From Sweltsa coloradensis (Eukaryota > Arthropoda > Insecta > Plecoptera > Chloroperlidae), in NCBI GenBank assembly GCA_024449915.1, contig JAMZAV010000007.1, positions 248,001-312,000 of the forward strand: a stretch of DNA of 64,000 nt, read 5' to 3'. Below the pieces are notes generated by a model that was not told the DNA's origin, did no database searches, and saw only the letters and a list, made by a program, of their open reading frames with translations. Positions within the stretch are counted from its first letter, which is position 1, and each line of letters begins with the position of its first letter. Positions 22,601-29,628 of this stretch are shown here, in pieces. Position numbers and translations under genes: made by a program.

Positions 22601-25600
22601 TTCCAAGTTTCCACAAAGTAGTATCTTATTAAGTTAGAAGTTCCCGATGTTGGAAAAAGAATGCTTACACAAAAAATCTTTACAAAAAAGGAACTTGTTC
22701 CAAGACGTGCTCCAAACATCAATTGAGCGGTAAGATTTATTCTATTTGACTAGATAAATTTAGCTAAATCTGGAATCTAAACAAAGCAAATACGTACTAC
22801 AAAATAGGCCTACACCCATAGAAACAAAACATTTACAAAAATAAAATGTTGGTTCATAAATGACTCCATGCTGTAAACCTAAGCTTATTCTATAAACCTC
22901 TACCAATTCAATTTATTAAGTACTGTTGGGCGTACTGTTATCAACATTTAAAGTACTGGCCTAAATGTTGTAATCTAGGACATGACACATAAGTAGACGG
23001 CACACAAACATTTCTACCACTCTTACAACAAAGAAAGATGGATTATTTGACAAAGGGAAATGTACCACACACATTTAGCTGCACTGCTGCAGGGACCTCT
23101 TCATTCAAACAATAGAATAGCAATGCAAATAATTCCACAAAAGCGTGATACATTTTGCAGTGATTTTGGTGGAGGTGCCGGGTCAAGGCTAGGCTATTCG
23201 ACCGCTTTTTTCTCGACCAAGTTTTTCTATTTTCAAAAATATGCTACCAAGTCAAAATATAGTGAATGGCTTATATATAGTGAAAACGTGTGGCTCGTTG
23301 GACTTGTGTGTGGCTCGTTGGTCTTGTTGTGTGGCTCGTTGGTCTTGTTGTTAGCGTATCTGCTTCCAATGCAGAAGGTCCAGGGTTTGATTCCCATTAA
23401 AGTCAGAAGTTTTATAACTTCTGATCTGATTTGGACTTAGTCCATCAGTTCTTGACTTAGGAGTTTGTACACAGTGACTTTGGAGCCGTCCTAGCAATGA
23501 AGCACATAATAAATACAGAGTTATTCTGAATCGGCCTTGTTGTTTCTGGCATTGATCCGCGGGTGTTCGCACTGTCCATACCACTGATTGCTATATTTCC
23601 TATTTAAAAATATCGATCTTTGGTTGGTTATCGCTCACTCGTCGATTGCGTCGGGGCCTACAGGGTTGGCTTGGTCGCTTTGATTTACTGTCCCCCACTG
23701 AAAATCAGTTATATAACTGAGTGGGTCGACTCTAAATACAATTTATTTATTTATTTAATCTTGCTCTTTTAGAAAATCAAAACTATTTTTTTTTAAATTT
23801 TCCGATCCGATACACAGCCAATATTGCCACCTCAAAATAATTTCAAACTTCAATTCGCCAAGGCACACCATTCAACATAGGGCCCCAGACGAAAAAATTC
23901 GCAGGAAAAACAATTGTTTAAAAAAAATCTTTTTTCTCTCAGTCAGCCTATAGAAAACCAGTTGAAAATTAATGCCACAAAAACACAACACCCTATGTTG
24001 AATGGTGTGTCTTGGCGAATTGAAGTTTGAAATGATGTGGAGGTGGCGATATTGGCCGTGTACCGGATCAGAAAAATTTGAGAAAAATAGTTTTGATTTT
24101 CTCAAAGAGCCAGGTTTCAAAGCCATTCATTATATTTTGACTCAATAGCACATTTTGGAAAATAGAAAAACGCGATCGAATAGCCTTAAGCTCACGCAAA
24201 CTAGGCCTTGACGCAGAATGCAGAGGTTTTGTATGGAATCTGGATCACTTTGAAGCTTCATGGTTTGTCCGCTGAAGAGGGAATTGCCCTACAGTAGCCT
24301 TCCATACCCGTTCAGGGTATGGTAAATCAAAATAAATAATTTAAAACATGGTTTGTCCTATTGGGTTATGGTGGTTTGCACCAAAATGTCAAGTGAGAAT
24401 TTCTATATGGAGCAAAACAGCGCATTTACCAATTAGTGATTACTTCAGTAACTGACCGTGAAAATGTCACCAAACAGGTGATTTGTACTAATTTCCAAAG
24501 CTTGTGAAGGGGGCATTTATTTCAAGTGTTGAAATGTGCTCTGAACGCGCCATACGCTCATCCTTCGTAAACCACCTCCCAAAAATTAATTGGAGGATAA
24601 AAAGTGATACAGAATGTATGAGAAATTAGCTGGATTTGCCGATCTAGCGCGTTCCTTGTCCTGCAGTCATAAATCATTACATCTGAACTGAATTCAACTT
24701 GGCATAATTGATAATGAATGACATCTGTACTCTCCCATCATATCATATTTTTAATACTATTTATTTATCATTGATCAGAAAATGCGTAGTTAATTGGGTG
24801 TTTTTGACCGTTTTGACAGATTCTAAATTCTAGAAAATTGAATTTATTTCTTGTTTATTTTCTATAATCAATAAATGCAAAGGGCTATGATAGATGCCTT
24901 CATAATTAATTTTCACAATTATGAAAAATTACAAATAAATTTGACTAAAATTGTCTGAGAAATTTTAATGCATATAAAATGAGCATGCCTGCCTCCTGAT
25001 ATCACATTTTTGTGTTTTATTACTTCAGTATCTATAGGCCTACAAAGAATTTAAATAAAAACATATTTATTTATATTCTGCCAACTCCTACAAGAACTGA
25101 TAATGCTAGTTTGGCTTGTAATACAAATTTATTTAAAATGTGCCATTGTTAAGGGGGTTTCAACCAAGGAACGCAGATAATCTCGTCACAAGTGGTTGTG
25201 TTGGGGGTGGTATGAATGCTCTGAGAAAGGAATGTCGCCCTTGTGTTTGAAAGCAAAATAGATATAGCCAACACGAGCACGAAATGTCTGTGCTAGATCA
25301 ATGACAAACTAACAAACAAACAGTTACACCAGTAAACTAGATTCACTGCCTTAAATCTTGTCATTACTGCATACTTTAGGAAATACAAACGCATGCACTG
25401 TGTAAATAGACAAAACATGATTTAATGACCTTACACAATGTGATACAAACTAAGGACTGCAAAATATACTATATTAAACAATCCATGCAAGTAAAATATT
25501 GTAGTTTCTGACCTTCCACATGTATCCACGAAAGCCCTAGATACAAGTATTATATGATTAATTATTATGAATATAATTACAGATCAAAGGTACAATGTTC

Positions 25601-28600
25601 AAGTGGTAAGTGCAGGGATCACCAAAATTGTGCTCACTGCTGACTTGCCAACTTGTGGTGCCAAACACCAGACAAGTCCATCACAGAAAGTAGAAATTTA
25701 TGTACTCACCACTTTATCAAATACAGGAGAGTTGTCGTTGATATCGGTGATGATCACTTTAAATGTGCACACGTCATCAAGCCGCGGTTGACCGTTGTCA
25801 GTTGCTCGGACCGTTAGATACACCTCCTTCTCTCGCATAGGCTCGTCACGGTCGAACATCTACGACAATCAAGAAATATAAAAATACATACTAACATCTG
25901 TAGCCTACAGTAAGGGAGGTGTTGAAGATTCAAGTAGACATAAAAACATCTGCATAGCCTACTCCTTTAAAATGAATACAATAAATAAGCAAGTTTATTA
26001 TGCCTTTTTAATCACAATAAAATAATGTTAATTTTTTAAAGGAAAAGTGAATGACTGAAATCAAAACAGGGCATTTATAATGGTTTTGATCACAAAATAT
26101 GTTTTTATTTTTAAAAAGGAAGACAGGCCTATTACCTTTAATTGCAAGTTTTCTACTGCCAGTCTACAAACACATAATGTGTGTAATGTTAATTTAGGTA
26201 AACTCACATGGTTTGTTGTGATTATGCCCGTGTTTGTATCGATATTAAACTTCTTCTGTTCACTTCTACTCAGCACGAACGAGTAGGTGACTGTTCCACC
26301 CCCATCAGGGGGGTCTTGGTCGACCGCTTGTACTTGGGTCACGAATGTCCCCGACGGTTCTTCCTCATTGAAGTACGGCCGATACTGAGAGCAGTTGGTA
26401 AACACTGGTTTATGGTTGTCTCGGATTGTAAGGCGGTAGCCATCTCCTGAAGATACCTGCAAACACGAGAATAACGATCAGAACACCAGGTATATAAAAT
26501 TATTTGCGCACGATTTACCTTTTTGGCATGATTCATGTTCTTTAGTCCATCTGTACCAATGCAATATACATACCTAACAATAATTCCTGAACTCAAGAAT
26601 AAAACATTCAAGGGGAGTTTTAACACCAGTATCAACAGCCTTGAGCTCATCCATACATGATAAAGAACATAACTGCCATGTTTATTGTGTGAGATATTTC
26701 TGAAAGCAAGTCAAGTGAAAGTTAGTATCTTCGTAAACAGAAGCCAAGTGAATGTATGGGCAGTTCGGAGAATGAACGACTCCTGACGCAATCATGTCCA
26801 GAAGCCCCTCAAACCTTGTGTGTCGACTTGGATACAACGGTTACAAGAGCCAATACGGAATTCTAACGAAATGTAGGCACACAATATAACAGTGTGGAGG
26901 GTTATTATTTGCTACAATTCAGAAATTAAAAAATCCCGGTTGGGGCGGACTTTTGTAATTTCTGAATTGACGTAAATAATAACAATTACACCTACGGGAG
27001 TGTTTCCTGACAAACCAAATAGATAAAAAAAAAAAGTGGAGGGTGTTAAGTACATCTTAACAATGGATATTTTAATATTTAATACAATTCTGAGATTGTC
27101 CATCCCAACCGCATTTTAAGGAATTTGGGGCTCCTAAGCCCAAAACTCAAAGCCCCCCCTCGCCAGCCATTATCCTTACAAAAACAAAATGTAACATTTT
27201 GAAATTTTTAAAAGCTTAACTATTGTGAGATGTAAATGAATATTTTTCACTATTATTACCTACTCCTCGAATTAGTTTTCTTAGAAAGTATTTTTAACTA
27301 GGTATTGCGTGACGACCTCTTGAACCATGGTAAAAGCCAGTAGATATACCTAAGTATTAATGATATCTAAATTTTTCAATGCCAAATTGAAAATTTAATA
27401 TTTTTTAGAAATCATTGCTAACAATTTTGAATTTTGATGTTATTTCTCTGTCATACAATCACAGAAAAGTAGCATCTTAAGGAGACAGTGCCTTTAATAA
27501 AAAAATTGAAAAACAGTCTCTGAACACAAATCGTTGTGAACAAGTTTATTTCTTATAAGAAAACAGAAAAGCAGTGCTTGCTCGATTGGCAACATTATGG
27601 GCCAGCTGAACGAATCAAAATTACAAGAAAGTATCAATTCTGTATTTAAGGAGAAATGTTTACTTAAGGAAGGCAGCAGAAAAATAAGCGTGGCTTATAC
27701 AAATATAACAAGTTATACTTATAAATCGTCACTGTATTTCTTCTATCTTCTATCTTTGACATTATATTATAAACCGAAATACACTGCACGAATTCTTGCA
27801 TTCCTTTCTTCAAGTAATATATATCATATTTTGTTTATTTAGTAATTAATTTCTCAAATAGTACTGTAAATTTCTAAAGGTGTGTCACAAAAATCATCAG
27901 GGATCACTGCATCGCGGCGCCCCTTGCTAGTCAGCGCCCTAAGCCCGGGCTTGCCAGGCTTCCGTGTTAAGGGCTATTACCACAAAAATTTATTTTTTGC
28001 CACATATATAATCTATAGCATAATACGACACTAAAATGACCGTTTGTAAAATTATATCTTGTAACTGTGATTTCACACGAAATTTTCAATTTTCTTGATC
28101 CAGAAATTTGCAAAAATTGGCGTTTTGGGAAATTTCTTAAATCAGCTTTAACCTGCTTCTTTTTGTTCCACATAGATACTCGAGCATCGTATCAATCTAA
28201 AATGGCCCTTTATAAAATCGTGTCTCGAAACTGTACACAAATATACACTCAAACACGCAAAAATATGCATTCCAAAATCACACCCCTTCTTGTTAATCAG
28301 TATATTTTGACCGAACCACTTGCCCAAATTACAAAACAAAATATAGAGGATTTACAGAAAAGGCTGTAGAGTACGTCAATTATGGCCAATATTTTTTGGA
28401 TCAAAATCCTCCAAGGTCACGGGGCACAAAGATCGTCCCCATGTTATTTCTTATGGGAGATTTTTGCCGATGGGACCTAGCTAAAAAAATACAAAGTTTG
28501 ACAATTTTTTGGGGGCTCATGGTGCACCCAATAATTTTTCTGTTAATATCTAGATTCATAACTAGTTATAGCCTGAATGAAATATATTTTTTGGGGTTTA

Positions 28601-29628
28601 GCGGGTGAATACCCCTCTAAGATGGCCCTGCTCGACTGGGGATCGAACCCACGTCTCCCACATTCCAGGTAGGCGTCTTAGCCAACTAGACCACCAAGAC
28701 GGTTACCTTATACCTAGGCTCGAACTTCGAACCCCGGTCGGGATTGACCTTTTTACTTTCTGAATTGTCTATGGGAGTGTTTCCTGACTAACCACATCGA
28801 GAAATGGATATTTTGGTCCAGTTGCACTCTTCACCTTTGTAAATCTGTGCATTGGCAGGCGCGTAGGAAGGGGATGGAATGGGGGAATTGAACCCCCCCC
28901 CCCCACTTTTCACGCTGGCACTCCCTTCAAAAGATCTTTTTCACATTTGACAAGTATACCTAAAGTGTATGTTATCATTGCAGCCAGTAGATAATGTGTA
29001 TTATTCTTATAACATCCCGAGTCGAGTATTCTGTGGATTATTCAGTGTTGTGAACGATTTCCGAACTGTCATTGTAAGCTAGTTGAAAGTTCGCGCGTGG
29101 GCGTGATAAACAAGACGAAGAACGTAGGTGAAGGAAGTATCCAAGTTTGGCCCACCGGGGGGGGGCAAAACCATAACGTGAGTTAAATATTAACCCCGGA
29201 ATTTCCGTAGTAATTATGCACATACTCTTTGCCTGTATGCTTCGTCATTACATAAAAAATTAGGTCGAAATTTACTTTAAATGGTCCACTTCATGTTCAT
29301 TTTTTGAGTCTTTAGATCGCAGATAGTTGCAGCTGTAAAACATGACGAAATAATTGTAGAATGCTGTTTTCTTTTGCGCCTTTGGCGAAAGAAACTCCGG
29401 CGGCTGGGGCTTGGCCCTCAAAACCTGCTGATGGATTTGACCCCCCAACTTTCAAAACGTTCCTACGCGCCTGTGTATTGAAGTAATAAAATAGAAGAGA
29501 ACATACCGTGTTCGGCGAGTTCCGTGAACTGGATGAGCGCAGCGCCTCAGCGACGGGGGTGTTGCGTCTGTCTCCAAGGTGTCGTAGGTGTCGCAACCGG
29601 GTGCTCCTTGTGTTGTGATGGTCATTCT
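10310..29628 (-). CDS. CadN: neural-cadherin-like type III classical cadherin, partial gene (12 exons in window)
   Basis: Calcium-dependent homophilic adhesion receptor of the plasma membrane; in animals it links to the actin cytoskeleton through catenins and acts in axon guidance and epithelial adhesion. Twelve minus-strand exons (E1-E12) encode about 760 extracellular residues. Visible cadherin motifs include FDRDEP and DINDNSPVF (E3), ASDIDDGN (E4), GRTEQTNK (E5), VLENELPGTPVMQVRA (E6), FDREEKDFYNVKV (E7), ADKNDNPPHF (E8), LDYE (E9), VNDNPPEF (E10), YDPDIQ (E11), LDRDPPNG and INDNAPF (E12). This order matches the N-terminal half of invertebrate CadN proteins as I know them. All exons have AG/GT borders and complementary phases except E5/E6. 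Missing are the signal peptide, the membrane-proximal LamG/EGF domains, the transmembrane segment and the cytoplasmic tail. A DE-cadherin-type paralogue is the main alternative, but the repeat order favours CadN. Confidence 0.9.
10823..11955. mobile_element. TIR DNA transposon, 10-bp TSD (AGGG-TGTGC family)
   Basis: Termini AGGGCTGTGCGAG and CTCGCACAGCCC(G) are inverted copies. AGTTTGAATT is repeated directly at 10813-10822 and 11956-11965. Both ends are rich in TCGAGC/GCTCGAA words; the centre has a dense cluster of CCTAGGC/TAGGCCTA words (11505-11740). No transposase is readable. It lies in the E11-E12 intron. Confidence 0.8.
12401..12526 (-). CDS. CadN: CadN exon E11
   Basis: 42 codons, phase 0 at both ends, acceptor TTTTAG, donor GTAATC. 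It encodes MQAYDPDIQNRTADQRIVFF, VVKEDQRKVLKIDKDGCLSL, IK. The AYDPD calcium motif and the VVKE-Q-R...IDKDGC-L strand are CadN-specific. It reads directly into PLDRDPPNG of E12. Confidence 0.95.
12619..12777 (-). CDS. CadN: CadN exon E10 (NVNDNPPEF linker)
   Basis: 53 codons, phase 0 at both ends, acceptor TTTTCCAG, donor GTAATA. It encodes YSLKVRAFDGAYEDFTTVEI, the calcium linker IENVNDNPPEF, then LPYDKNITIKEEEKTPGCIV, which starts the next repeat. The RAFDG-YED-F and PGCIV strings are typical of CadN. Confidence 0.95.
12857..13008. repeat. (ATGT)n microsatellite
   Basis: About 38 units of ATGT with two CTGT interruptions near 12949, in the E9-E10 intron. Confidence 0.97.
13164..13200. repeat. 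(GGAT)n microsatellite
   Basis: About nine tandem GGAT units in the same intron as the ATGT array. Confidence 0.95.
13305..13420 (-). CDS. CadN: CadN exon E9
   Basis: 2 nt plus 38 codons, acceptor TTCCCCAG, donor GTAAGC. It encodes SPVQYNIIKGNTYDAF, IIENSTGKIRVKNQLDYENI, TS. The DAF...TGKIRV...LDYE pattern is the standard core of a cadherin repeat. It joins in phase 0 to YSLKVRAFDG of E10. Confidence 0.94.
13914..14060 (-). CDS. CadN: CadN exon E8 (ADKNDNPPHF linker)
   Basis: 2 nt, 48 codons, 1 nt; the acceptor is an A-rich tract ending in TTTAG, the donor is GTAAGA. It encodes GEQVFSIEIADKNDNPPHF, TQKVYVAESIAEDANINALV, TEVKALDNDT. The intact DKNDN calcium linker and AESIAEDAN start a new EC repeat. 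The final G joins CT of E9 to encode Ala. Confidence 0.95.
14061..15561. other. intron sequence, first part of the E7-E8 intron
   Basis: No exon seen. 15290-15560 starts TTCCCAACCGTCCCGGTTTC and carries palindromic CCGGGAC words, which look like the end of a DNA transposon, but no partner end was found. The HINE at 15562 may have interrupted it. Confidence 0.5.
15562..16171 (-). mobile_element. HINE copy H2
   Basis: Minus orientation. The 5' end TTCGATGAGCG is at 16171; the inner inverted copy (CGCTCATCCAA on minus) is near 15597-15607, followed by a hairpin ACGC...GCGT and the CTAG end at 15562. The interior matches H1, including ACTTAGAACTGCCACG and repeated GCGCTCAAA blocks. Confidence 0.75.
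16172..17511. other. intron sequence with one transposon-end-like hairpin
   Basis: At 16550-16630 CGGGCTAGT pairs with ACTAGCCCG, and the text ends ...AATTTCGACCCCTGG, whose inverse CCAGGGGTCGAAATT looks like a hAT-type end. The other end was not found. Otherwise nothing. Confidence 0.45.
17520..18647. mobile_element. hAT-like non-autonomous element, 8-bp TSD
   Basis: Left end CAGTGGCGTAACTACCGCCC and right end (inverted) CAGTGGCGTAACTTACTAAG are TIRs. CCTTAATT is duplicated exactly at 17512-17519 and 18648-18655. An 8-bp duplication with CAG-type TIRs fits hAT. It contains a long C run (about 18537-18554) and no readable transposase. It lies in the E7-E8 intron. Confidence 0.9.
18666..19051. 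mobile_element. small TIR element, 10-bp TSD (AGGG-TGTGC family)
   Basis: Left end AGGGATGTGCAAAT and right end (inverted) AGGGTAGTGCGAAC; flanks AGTAATTATA (18656-18665) and ACTAATTATA (19052-19061) match at 9 of 10. The ends are full of GTTCGAGTTTGAA words. It begins directly after the TSD of the hAT element at 17520-18647 and looks like a relative of 10823-11955. Confidence 0.7.
19204..19375 (-). CDS. CadN: CadN exon E7 (EC repeat core)
   Basis: 57 codons plus 1 nt, acceptor TTTCCAG, donor GTACGA. It encodes VTYELGDSFDLFQIDPSSG, NITTLKEFDREEKDFYNVKV, YAKDNSPSAIYNNGLPNR. The FDREEKDFYNVKV strand and the AKDNSPSA loop are diagnostic of the central CadN repeats. The trailing G joins GT of E8 to make Gly. 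The intron that follows is about 5.1 kb and contains two DNA transposons and a HINE. Confidence 0.94.
19376..20531. other. E6-E7 intron
   Basis: No repeat family or exon recognised; AT-rich. Confidence 0.6.
20532..20746 (-). CDS. CadN: CadN exon E6 (EC junction lacking the DxND motif)
   Basis: 2 nt plus 71 codons, acceptor TTACTTAG, donor GTATGG. The second half is unmistakable: SGSVLENELPGTPVMQ, VRAFDVDGTTQHNQ, joining in phase 0 to VTYELGD of E7. The first half (AKSEHVSIEAHIIQ, then LRVSDTTNN, IHLAADHISNVKTLK) aligns only loosely with the expected end of the previous repeat. About 11-12 residues that should carry DVNDxxPxF are absent between KTL and VSGS. No other frame restores them. Confidence 0.85.
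20910..21039 (-). CDS. CadN: CadN exon E5 (3' end unresolved; runs into a stop)
   Basis: The acceptor is TTGTAG. One base completes the Val codon from E4, then 43 codons read SNIQDEPELLFILVSG, RTEQTNK, LNTFVMESNGPRATIRHIGL. The GRTEQTNK and NTF strings are strongly CadN-like, so the start is secure. The end is not: in frame the next codon is TGA (20907-20909). The nearest plausible downstream donor (C then GTACTC at about 20902) lies beyond that stop, and the earlier GTGAGT would cut off the conserved part and break the phase. Relatives would continue with a LDYE-type strand here. An indel, an assembly error or real gene damage is possible. Confidence 0.75.
21663..22048 (-). CDS. CadN: CadN exon E4 (EC repeat ending in a non-canonical linker)
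   Basis: The largest exon here: 128 codons plus 2 nt, acceptor CTTTCAG, donor GTAAGT. It encodes SVPQDLTPKKEVMRISASD, IDDGNNSIVQYDL, YFRIDRSTGFIYLEKPID and RLNATATDQGEE, then VVESHKKPPTF in place of the usual DxNDNxPxF linker. It continues into the next repeat with PIRLLENRTSYQEP. The missing acidic residues fit the calcium-free EC2-EC3 linker described for Drosophila N-cadherin. Its last two bases (GT) plus the first base of E5 (C) make a Val codon. Confidence 0.93.
22241..22352 (+). repeat. SINE family S1, partial
   Basis: It begins in the T arm (GGTTCGATCCCCGGTTGGGG), then TAATTTCTGA, TATTAACAATTCC and GGGAGTGTTTTCCGACTA to AATTGAGAAA. It is in the E3-E4 intron. Confidence 0.75.
23179..24208. 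mobile_element. large foldback (inverted-repeat) element, left arm split by a SINE
   Basis: Sequence at 23179-23275 plus 23756-23886 is the inverse of 23990-24208. Shared blocks include AGGCTATTCG, GTCAAAATATA-TGAATGGCT, GAAAATCAAAACTATTTTT, CAAACTTCAATTCGCCAAG and ACACCATTCAACATAGGG. The spacer is about 105 bp. The left arm is interrupted by the tRNA-derived unit at about 23276-23755, which the right arm lacks. Confidence 0.8.
23276..23755 (+). repeat. tRNA-derived SINE inserted in the foldback arm
   Basis: A B-box-like GGGTTTGATTCCC is at 23383-23395 and an A-box-like GGTCTTGTTGTTAGCG upstream. The A-box side is repeated three times as a 20/21-bp unit (23288-23349). The 3' end is an ATTT-rich tail at about 23740. 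The insertion can be dated after the foldback because the other arm is uninterrupted. Confidence 0.7.
24209..25709. other. intron sequence without recognised features
   Basis: AT-rich; no SINE, TIR or exon seen. Confidence 0.6.
25710..25859 (-). CDS. CadN: CadN exon E3 (end of EC repeat, DINDN linker)
   Basis: 50 codons, phase 0 at both ends, acceptor GTCGTAG, donor GTGAGT. It encodes MFDRDEPMREKEVYLTVRA followed by TDNGQPRLDDVC and the calcium-binding linker ITDINDNSPVFDKV. The FDRDEP, DNGQP and LDDVC strings are hallmarks of the first CadN repeats. It joins in frame to TYIESVPQD of E4. Confidence 0.93.
26208..26456 (-). CDS. CadN: CadN exon E2 (first recognisable EC repeat)
   Basis: 83 codons, phase 0 at both ends, acceptor TTTGCAG, donor GTGAGT. 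It opens with the last strand of a preceding domain (GYRLTIRDNHKPVF), then enters an EC repeat: FTNCSQY, the EEEPSGT calcium-site glutamates, QAVDQDPP (DxD-type motif), and FNIDTNTGIITT. The text joins directly to MFDRDEP in E3. In Drosophila N-cadherin the corresponding KPVF-NCS segment starts the mature EC1, so this is probably EC1. Confidence 0.9.
26928..27028 (+). repeat. SINE family S1, 3' part
   Basis: AATCCCGGTTGGGGCGGACT, then GTAATTTCTGAATTGACGTA, AATAATAACAATTACACCTA and CGGGAGTGTTTCCTGAC. This is the best copy of the tail module. It is in the E1-E2 intron. Confidence 0.8.
27966..28620 (+). repeat. unclassified interspersed repeat, family B copy 1
   Basis: It shares long stretches with 60640-61295 in opposite orientation, for example AAAATCACACCCCTTCTTG, ACCACTTGCCCAAATTAC, GGATTTACAGAAAAG and TGGCCAATATTTTTTGG. 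The ends (AAGGGCTATTACC and GGTGAATACCCCT) are weakly inverted. No coding potential recognised. Confidence 0.8.
28625..28703 (-). repeat. tRNA(Glu)-like SINE head
   Basis: On the minus strand GGTGGTCTAGTTGGCTAAGA resembles a tRNA-Glu D arm, with an anticodon stem CCTAC/GTGGG and T-arm GGGTTCGATCCCC. It faces away from the S1 copy that starts right after it. No genuine acceptor pairing or terminator, so a pseudo-tRNA/SINE head is the better reading. Confidence 0.65.
28709..28806 (+). repeat. SINE family S1, partial
   Basis: TTCGAACCCCGGTCGGGATT, then TTTCTGAATTG and GGGAGTGTTTCCTGACTAAC to GAGAAATGG. Confidence 0.75.
28856..29473. mobile_element. hAT-like element, imperfect 8-bp TSD
   Basis: Left end CAGGCGCGTAGGAAGGGG and right end (inverted) CAGGCGCGTAGGAACGTT. 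Flanks TGCATTGG (28848-28855) and TGTATTGA (29474-29481) match at 6 of 8. It contains C and G runs. It ends 33 bp before the last base of candidate exon E1. A further lone end of the same type (CCCTACGCGCCTG) lies at about 30107-30119. Confidence 0.7.
29507..29628 (-). CDS. CadN: CadN candidate exon E1 (Arg/Ser-rich, pre-EC region)
   Basis: Bounded by a TTTCAG acceptor and a GTATGT donor. Length is 2 nt plus 40 codons, and its end phase (0) fits E2. The peptide ENDHHNTR...SSRNSPNT is rich in Arg and Ser and contains RLRHLR and GDRR, which could be furin-type sites of a pro-region; that is inference. It shows no cadherin fold, so the exon rests on splice sites and phase only. Two frames are open. 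A 14-base piece resembles the end of the HINE family found elsewhere in the window, and a hAT-like element ends 34 bp from the donor. Confidence 0.45.

Noticed and set aside
27597..27842. 81-codon open frame on the plus strand
   Set aside because: Ends in low-complexity hydrophobic sequence in AT-rich DNA with no homology I recognise.
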